Source of the DNA: Maridesulfovibrio sp.
Lineage (GTDB): Bacteria > Desulfobacterota > Desulfovibrionia > Desulfovibrionales > Desulfovibrionaceae
DNA length: 64,000 nt
Reading direction: 5' to 3'
Assembly (NCBI RefSeq): GCF_963666665.1
Contig: NZ_OY762999.1
Coordinates: 1,431,501-1,495,500, forward strand
The position numbers were made by a program, and so were the translations under genes. Below the pieces are notes generated by a model. The model worked only from the letters and a program-made list of their open reading frames with translations. It did not search any database and had not been told where the DNA came from. Shown here one piece after another: positions 59,901-64,000 of this stretch. Within the stretch, counting starts at the first letter, position 1. Every line of letters begins with the position of its first letter.

Positions 59901-60097
59901 AGTCAATCTCCTTGGATATGCGCCCGGCCTGCCTAAACCTAATTAATATGAGGCAAGCATCGGACTGTATTTACATTTTTTCTTCAGTTTCAATCAGCTA
60001 TTAATAAGGCTAATTTTGCAAAAGGCAAGTCATATTCAAAAATATTATTGTACTTGCGCTTTGCTATCAAAATTGTTAGCAAACTCTTCTTCGACGC

Positions 60098-60191
60098 GGA
60101 AGTGTATCGTAACCGGTGTTGCGCCTGGACTTCAAATCCAGTGGACGGGTTAACCCTCGTCGGTAGGTTCGACTCCTATACACTTCCGCCA
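60098..60191 (+). tRNA. selC: tRNA-Sec (anticodon UCA)
   Basis: This is a 94-nt tRNA with an 8-bp acceptor stem (GGAAGTGT with ACACTTCC), a long variable arm and encoded CCA (60189-60191). The anticodon arm is CTGGA-CTTCAAA-TCCAG with UCA at 60132-60134. The T arm is GGTTCGACTCC. The size and 8-bp acceptor are the hallmarks of selenocysteine tRNA. It implies the cell decodes UGA as selenocysteine; selenoprotein genes themselves are not in the window. It converges with the HD-GYP gene. Confidence 0.95.
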
Positions 60192-60227
60192 TTTCTTTTC
60201 GAAAAACAACTCTACCTCACAGCAATC

Positions 60228-61559
60228 TCACCGAGTTTTAAGCTCTACATTAAAATACTGCTCAGTATACTTTGCGACTATTGATTTCAGTACATCTGTT
60301 CGTTCAAGACCGTCAATGTCGACAAACCGGATTACAACTTCCATAAACCGATCAAGCAATTCTGGGTCGAAATGCGAACCGCGACCGTTCTCCATTATTT
60401 CCATACACTTAGAAAATGGAAACGGTTCTTTATAGGGACGTTTCGAGTGCAATGCGTCAAAAACATCCGCCAATGCAAAAATTCTGGCTCCCACAGGAAT
60501 ATCACTTCCCGATAGCCCTTGCGGATAGCCAGAGCCATCAAACTTTTCATGATGCCCAAATACAACGGGTTCCGCCTGAGCAAGCCAAACATGTTCCCTG
60601 ACCACCTCCACACCATGGGCAACATGGGTCTTCATTACTTTCCACTCTTCATCATTTAATTTCCCAGGCTTAAGGAGAATGGAATCCGGGATTGCGATCT
60701 TTCCAACATCATGCAGAAAAGAACCAACAATGAGCGTACGAATCTCTGCCGCAGGCAAACTTATATGCTCTGCCATCATTATAGCCATGATGGTTACCCT
60801 GTAGTTATGGGCATCAGTATCACAATCCCTTTTAGCAATGGCAGCCCCCATAGAGACAAGCATACCGACATTAGCTTCGGTAAGGTGTGCGGAGAAGTTC
60901 AAAACCTTGCTCATCAATCTTAAAATGATCGGATAAAGAATCAGCGCCGTACCGAACACAGCAAAGACAATAACCCCTACAGAATAATACACCCTACTGA
61001 ACATCTGGTTCTTTTTGGAATCTGGAAGCTGATACAGCCCCTCTAAAAAACCTACATCTCCATATTCCGGAGCATTGAGCAAACTAAAAACCTGAATATA
61101 AATTTTTTCATTCAATTCAAAATTACGACAAATAATTTCATCTTTTCTAAAAACATTCTTGGTATGAGTAGCAGCTCGCCGGTCAATTGCATCAATACCG
61201 GGTATGTAGGCCTCAGCAAGCTCTTCTTTTTCAGAAGTATACACTTCAATCAAAACAAAATCACTTACCTGTAAATCCTCTTTAAGATTAGCTTCGAGCT
61301 GCTTAATATTTTCTTTGGTAGGATTTTGAATCAGAGGCTGACTTTTCCTAATTGTCGACTTTACCTGTTCCAAAGCCAGTAACTCGACATCATGTATGAC
61401 TGAACGCATTTCAAGCAGATAAGCGAGGGAACCGACAGCAACAGCCAGCAAAAGACTTACCCCCGCTAATCTATAAAGTATCTGTTTCTGAACCTGTTTG
61501 CTGCTTACAAACAGATCCTTATCGTTACCTTGAAATATTTGTGCAATACTTTTAATCAA
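60228..61559 (-). CDS. HD-GYP domain phosphodiesterase with periplasmic sensor
   Basis: The 443-aa protein has a membrane helix near residues 28-50, a periplasmic sensor region (~55-190), a second helix (~195-215) and a C-terminal HD-GYP domain with SFLHDVGKIAIPDSIL, HHEKFDGSGYPQGLSG and ADVFDALHSKRPYKEP. HD-GYP enzymes break down c-di-GMP. The metal and GYP residues are intact, so it should be active. The ligand of the sensor region is unknown. Confidence 0.92.
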   Translation of the reverse strand: MIKSIAQIFQGNDKDLFVSSKQVQKQILYRLAGVSLLLAVAVGSLAYLLEMRSVIHDVELLALEQVKSTIRKSQPLIQNPTKENIKQLEANLKEDLQVSDFVLIEVYTSEKEELAEAYIPGIDAIDRRAATHTKNVFRKDEIICRNFELNEKIYIQVFSLLNAPEYGDVGFLEGLYQLPDSKKNQMFSRVYYSVGVIVFAVFGTALILYPIILRLMSKVLNFSAHLTEANVGMLVSMGAAIAKRDCDTDAHNYRVTIMAIMMAEHISLPAAEIRTLIVGSFLHDVGKIAIPDSILLKPGKLNDEEWKVMKTHVAHGVEVVREHVWLAQAEPVVFGHHEKFDGSGYPQGLSGSDIPVGARIFALADVFDALHSKRPYKEPFPFSKCMEIMENGRGSHFDPELLDRFMEVVIRFVDIDGLERTDVLKSIVAKYTEQYFNVELKTR

Positions 61560-61860
61560 GACAGCCTCCGCATTACGGTATTTTTCACCTATATTATTAC
61601 ATGGACAGTGATTTTTTTACCAATCATGATTACGTTTAATTACATCATAGCGAACACCAAGGTCCTTACAAAGATTTTCAATACCCAGAAGAATTAAGTT
61701 TTCTGACTCAGACCGACTCCGGACATCATCTGTCCCTTGCGCAATAATTCGGCTCTCATTTGAATTGATAGAGACAAGACTCCAAAACAGACTTATGATA
61801 TTAAAGTAATCGTATACCCTTAATGCAAACAAACACTCTTAGTTAAAAAGAAGACATACC
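61560..61860. other. AT-rich intergenic region with one weak small ORF
   Basis: This 301-bp gap separates the divergent HD-GYP and hemerythrin genes. A 71-codon frame on the minus strand (61617-61832) starts at a TTG without a ribosome-binding site and matches nothing I know, so I do not call it a gene. It may be a decayed gene. I see no tRNA or clear promoter pair that I can support. Confidence 0.4.
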
Positions 61861-62262
61861 ATGAATAGCGAGACAGCAGCCGGACACCCTCTCCATACTG
61901 GCATCGGAGTTATCGACAGTCAGCATCAAACCTTTTTCACTATTCTCGAAAGGATAAGAAAAAAACCTCTTGAAGATAACTCTTCCCATCTTTCAAGCTT
62001 ATTAGAGAAAATACACCTTTACACACTCTATCATTTTGAATCTGAAGAGCGAATAATGGAAGAAGCAGGTGTTCCTAATCTGGATGAACACAAGAAAAAT
62101 CATCAGGATTTTGGTGAGAAATTGGAAGAATTCAAATTGAAATGCATTGCAGAAGATGAAGACTTAGCGCAGGAAATGACAGATGCTTTAGAAAATTGGC
62201 TTGTTAACCACATTCAGAATACTGATAAACGTGACCTTGAATACGTAAAAAACAATTCTTAG
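61861..62262 (+). CDS. Bacteriohemerythrin
   Basis: The 133-aa protein has the hemerythrin di-iron ligands: H in GVIDSQHQTFF, HFESEERIMEE, HKKNHQDF and NHIQNTDKRD, with the expected His, Glu and Asp spacing. It binds O2 reversibly at a di-iron site. In anaerobes such proteins sense or scavenge oxygen. It is a single gene; the ribosome-binding site is weak (AAGA). Confidence 0.93.
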   Translation: MNSETAAGHPLHTGIGVIDSQHQTFFTILERIRKKPLEDNSSHLSSLLEKIHLYTLYHFESEERIMEEAGVPNLDEHKKNHQDFGEKLEEFKLKCIAEDEDLAQEMTDALENWLVNHIQNTDKRDLEYVKNNS

Positions 62263-62283
62263 CTTTTTTACTCTCCAGAATCA

Positions 62284-62331
62284 AAAAGGCCGGAAGACTT
62301 GTAGAATTCAACTACAAATCTTCCGGCTTTT
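62284..62331. terminator. Bidirectional Rho-independent terminator
   Basis: A stem of about 20 bp with GCCGGAAG at its base (62284-62304 with 62312-62331, a few mismatches) has A and T tracts on both sides. It separates hemerythrin from the minus-strand argH end. Confidence 0.85.
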
Positions 62332-62354
62332 AATATTACTACATAAAATACAGC

Positions 62355-63737
62355 TTATTTCTTAAGCCAAGCCTTAAGCTCAGTAATCTGAGCCTCTACG
62401 GATTCCGGTCCGGTACTACCGGGTGATACCCTGCGTCTGACAGCTGCTTCGTAAGAGAGAACTTCAAAAACATCTTCTTCGATTTTATCAGAGAAGGTCT
62501 TCAATTCTTCAAGGCTCATATCCTCAAGCCCCCTGCTTTCCGCTTCCGCTTTTGCAACAGCTGAACCGGTAATGTGGTGAGCTTCACGGAAAGGAATGCC
62601 CTTACCCACGAGATAATCAGCCAGCTCAGTAGCATTCAGGAAACCTTTTTTGAGGGCTGATTCCATATTTGCGGAGTTAAAGCCCATGGCATCCATCATA
62701 TCAGCCATGATAACCACGGAAGCATGCACTGTTTTATCACAATCAAAGAAAGGCTCTTTGTCTTCCTGCATGTCGCGGTTATAAGCCAGCGGCAATCCCT
62801 TACAGGTGGTCATCAACGAGAAAAGATCGCCATAAACACGTCCGGTTTTGCCGCGCATGAGTTCACATACGTCAGGGTTTTTCTTCTGGGGCATGATGGA
62901 TGATCCGGTGGAAAATTCATCAGGCAGCTTGATAAAACCGAAACAGGGGTTGGCCCAAATGATAAGTTCTTCACAGATACGGCTCAAGTGGGTCATGATC
63001 AGGCTTCCGGTAAACATGGCTTCCATTACGAAGTCACGGTCGGAAACAGCATCGAGGCTGTTGCGGAAGGTATCTTCCATGCCGAGATACTTTGCAGAAG
63101 TCGCAGGCTTGAGCGGATAAGTGGTGCCTGCAAGAGCGGCAGCACCCAGCGGGCATACATTTGCTCTGTTGATGCAATCAACCACCCTGCTGTGGTCGCG
63201 CTTAAACATCCATGCATAGGCCAGCATGTGGTGTGCGAGACTTACAGGCTGTGCGGGCTGAAGGTGTGTGTAACCGGGAAGCAGAACTTCCCTATTTGCA
63301 TCAGCCTTGGCAGTGAAAGATGCGATCAATTTTTCGAGAGCGGTTTTCCATGCTTCCAAAGAACGGAGCACGTGCAGACGGAAATCAGTGGCAACCTGAT
63401 CGTTACGGCTGCGGCCTGTGTGCAGTTTGCCGCCCACAGGTCCGACAATGTCAGTCAGCCTGCTTTCGATATTCATATGGAGATCTTCCATCTCCTTTTT
63501 CCATTCAAATTTGCCGGATTCAATTTCTTCCAGCACCTGATCAAGTCCTTTGACCAGAGTTTCGGCTTCTTCAGCGGTCAACACGCCCTGCTCTGCGAGC
63601 ATCTTGGCGTGGGCCTGAGAGCCGGAAATATCTTCGCGGTACAAATTCTGGTCGTAGCTTACGGATTCAGTGTAATCTTCAACAGACTGCGCGGTCTTGG
63701 CAGCAAATCTGCCGCCCCATAATTTATTATCTGCCAT
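62355..63737 (-). CDS. argH: Argininosuccinate lyase
   Basis: ArgH splits argininosuccinate to arginine and fumarate. The 460-aa protein has LWGGRFAAKT at the start, MHMNIESRLTD (as LHMNIES), HTGRSRNDQVATDFRL, LPGYTHLQPAQPVSLAHH and the signature GSSIMPQKKNPDVCELM. The start is weakly supplied with a ribosome-binding site. It follows argG in the same direction but with a terminator and a repeat between them, so argH may have its own promoter. Confidence 0.97.
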   Translation of the reverse strand: MADNKLWGGRFAAKTAQSVEDYTESVSYDQNLYREDISGSQAHAKMLAEQGVLTAEEAETLVKGLDQVLEEIESGKFEWKKEMEDLHMNIESRLTDIVGPVGGKLHTGRSRNDQVATDFRLHVLRSLEAWKTALEKLIASFTAKADANREVLLPGYTHLQPAQPVSLAHHMLAYAWMFKRDHSRVVDCINRANVCPLGAAALAGTTYPLKPATSAKYLGMEDTFRNSLDAVSDRDFVMEAMFTGSLIMTHLSRICEELIIWANPCFGFIKLPDEFSTGSSIMPQKKNPDVCELMRGKTGRVYGDLFSLMTTCKGLPLAYNRDMQEDKEPFFDCDKTVHASVVIMADMMDAMGFNSANMESALKKGFLNATELADYLVGKGIPFREAHHITGSAVAKAEAESRGLEDMSLEELKTFSDKIEEDVFEVLSYEAAVRRRVSPGSTGPESVEAQITELKAWLKK

Positions 63738-63746
63738 GGTAAAATA

Positions 63747-63778
63747 GATGCGCTACGCGCTTTTGATCTGGGATTTAG
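63747..63778 (-). repeat. Short dispersed repeat upstream of argH (copy 2)
   Basis: The core GATGCGCTACGCGCTTTT (63747-63764) followed 7 bases later by GATTTAG matches 14127-14158 upstream of dapB, with one core mismatch. It lies 10 bp before the argH start codon. Confidence 0.6.
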
Positions 63779-63811
63779 AAAAAATCCCGGACGAACTCGC
63801 GTCCGTCCGGG
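63779..63811 (-). terminator. Rho-independent terminator of argG
   Basis: Stem CCCGGACG/CGTCCGGG (63786-63793 with 63804-63811) is followed on the minus strand by ATTTTTTC. It lies 16 bp after the argG stop and suggests argG and argH are not a simple single transcript. Confidence 0.8.
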
Positions 63812-63826
63812 CAATTAGAGACATTA

Positions 63827-64000
63827 CTAATCTACGTCAGCGACGTCAGATTCTTTGATCCACTCGGAGCCGGAAGAAGTTTTGCCTTTGAGACGCAGAC
63901 CTACCAGCTTGATAAAGCCTTCAGCGTCTTTCTGGTTGTATACTTCGTCTTCTTCGAAGGTAGCGAGATCTTCACGGTACAAAGAGTAAGGAGACTTACG
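63827..64000 (-). CDS. argG: Argininosuccinate synthase, 3' end (partial)
   Basis: The last 57 codons of a minus-strand gene run off the window edge. The translation begins RKSPYSLYREDLATFEEDE and goes on YNQKDAEGFIKLVGLRLKGK, matching the C-terminus of ArgG, and stops at TAG 63827-63829. ArgG joins citrulline and aspartate, one step before ArgH. The rest of the gene lies beyond 64000. Confidence 0.92.
   Translation of the reverse strand, partial: RKSPYSLYREDLATFEEDEVYNQKDAEGFIKLVGLRLKGKTSSGSEWIKESDVADVD

Noticed and set aside
58179..59936. Two long plus-strand frames antisense to ftsH
   Set aside because: FtsH AAA and zinc motifs fix the minus-strand reading.

Overview
The window reads as chromosomal DNA of a sulfate-reducing desulfobacterium of the Desulfovibrionaceae, most like the marine, mid-GC Maridesulfovibrio/Desulfovibrio group. 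This is an inference from gene content: a flavoredoxin, a two-gene SufB/SufC Fe-S assembly unit, a selenocysteine tRNA, an ftsH-folP-cdaA-cdaR-glmM-galU block, many NarX/NarL, CheA and HD-GYP type signalling genes, and ferredoxin-domain oxidoreductases. No ribosomal RNA, CRISPR array or prophage was seen.

Layout. 1-8.4 kb is the accessory end. It holds a three-gene cassette of unknown function (membrane protein, 614-aa helical-repeat protein, lipoprotein; 258-3530), then a redox cluster on the minus strand (flavoredoxin, a second flavin-reductase-like protein, a ferredoxin-nitroreductase). A complete 1315-bp IS3-family element (4478-5792) with 23-bp terminal inverted repeats and a 3-bp target duplication has split that cluster. 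8.4-11.1 kb is a GAF histidine kinase/NarL regulator pair. 11.3-25 kb holds housekeeping and stress genes: an SDR, a metallophosphoesterase, dapB, a divergent NAD+ DNA ligase, an RCK potassium channel, uvrB, aat, a PreA-like dehydrogenase and clpA/clpS. 25-31 kb has a CYTH protein, crcB with a DUF190 partner, and a cheA-cheR-cheB operon.

31-45 kb is a long, mostly minus-strand run: a second-type EF-G, bamD, trxB-trxA, tsaD-fbp, a TPR protein, ftsB, pgsA, an Mrp ATPase, DUF368/PopT and pcm. 45-50 kb has a CBS protein, a YdjM-like membrane protein, sufB-sufC, an Smr protein and an unusual protein that looks like a degenerate WecG/TagA domain joined to a STAS-like domain. 50-60 kb is priA, a periplasmic protein, galU, glmM, cdaR, cdaA, folP and ftsH, which links c-di-AMP synthesis to cell-wall precursor and folate synthesis. 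60-64 kb has selC (tRNA-Sec), an HD-GYP phosphodiesterase, a bacteriohemerythrin, argH and the 3' end of argG.

The points most worth a second look are the three-gene envelope cassette with its repeat protein, a tandem MshEN-like motif inside CheA, a DNA ligase lacking the motif IV lysine, the WecG-like/STAS fusion, an odd potassium-channel filter and short dispersed repeats near dapB, ligA and argH. Gene starts were moved inward from the longest reading frame where a clear ribosome-binding site and family alignment supported it. All family assignments are from sequence reading; no database search was run.
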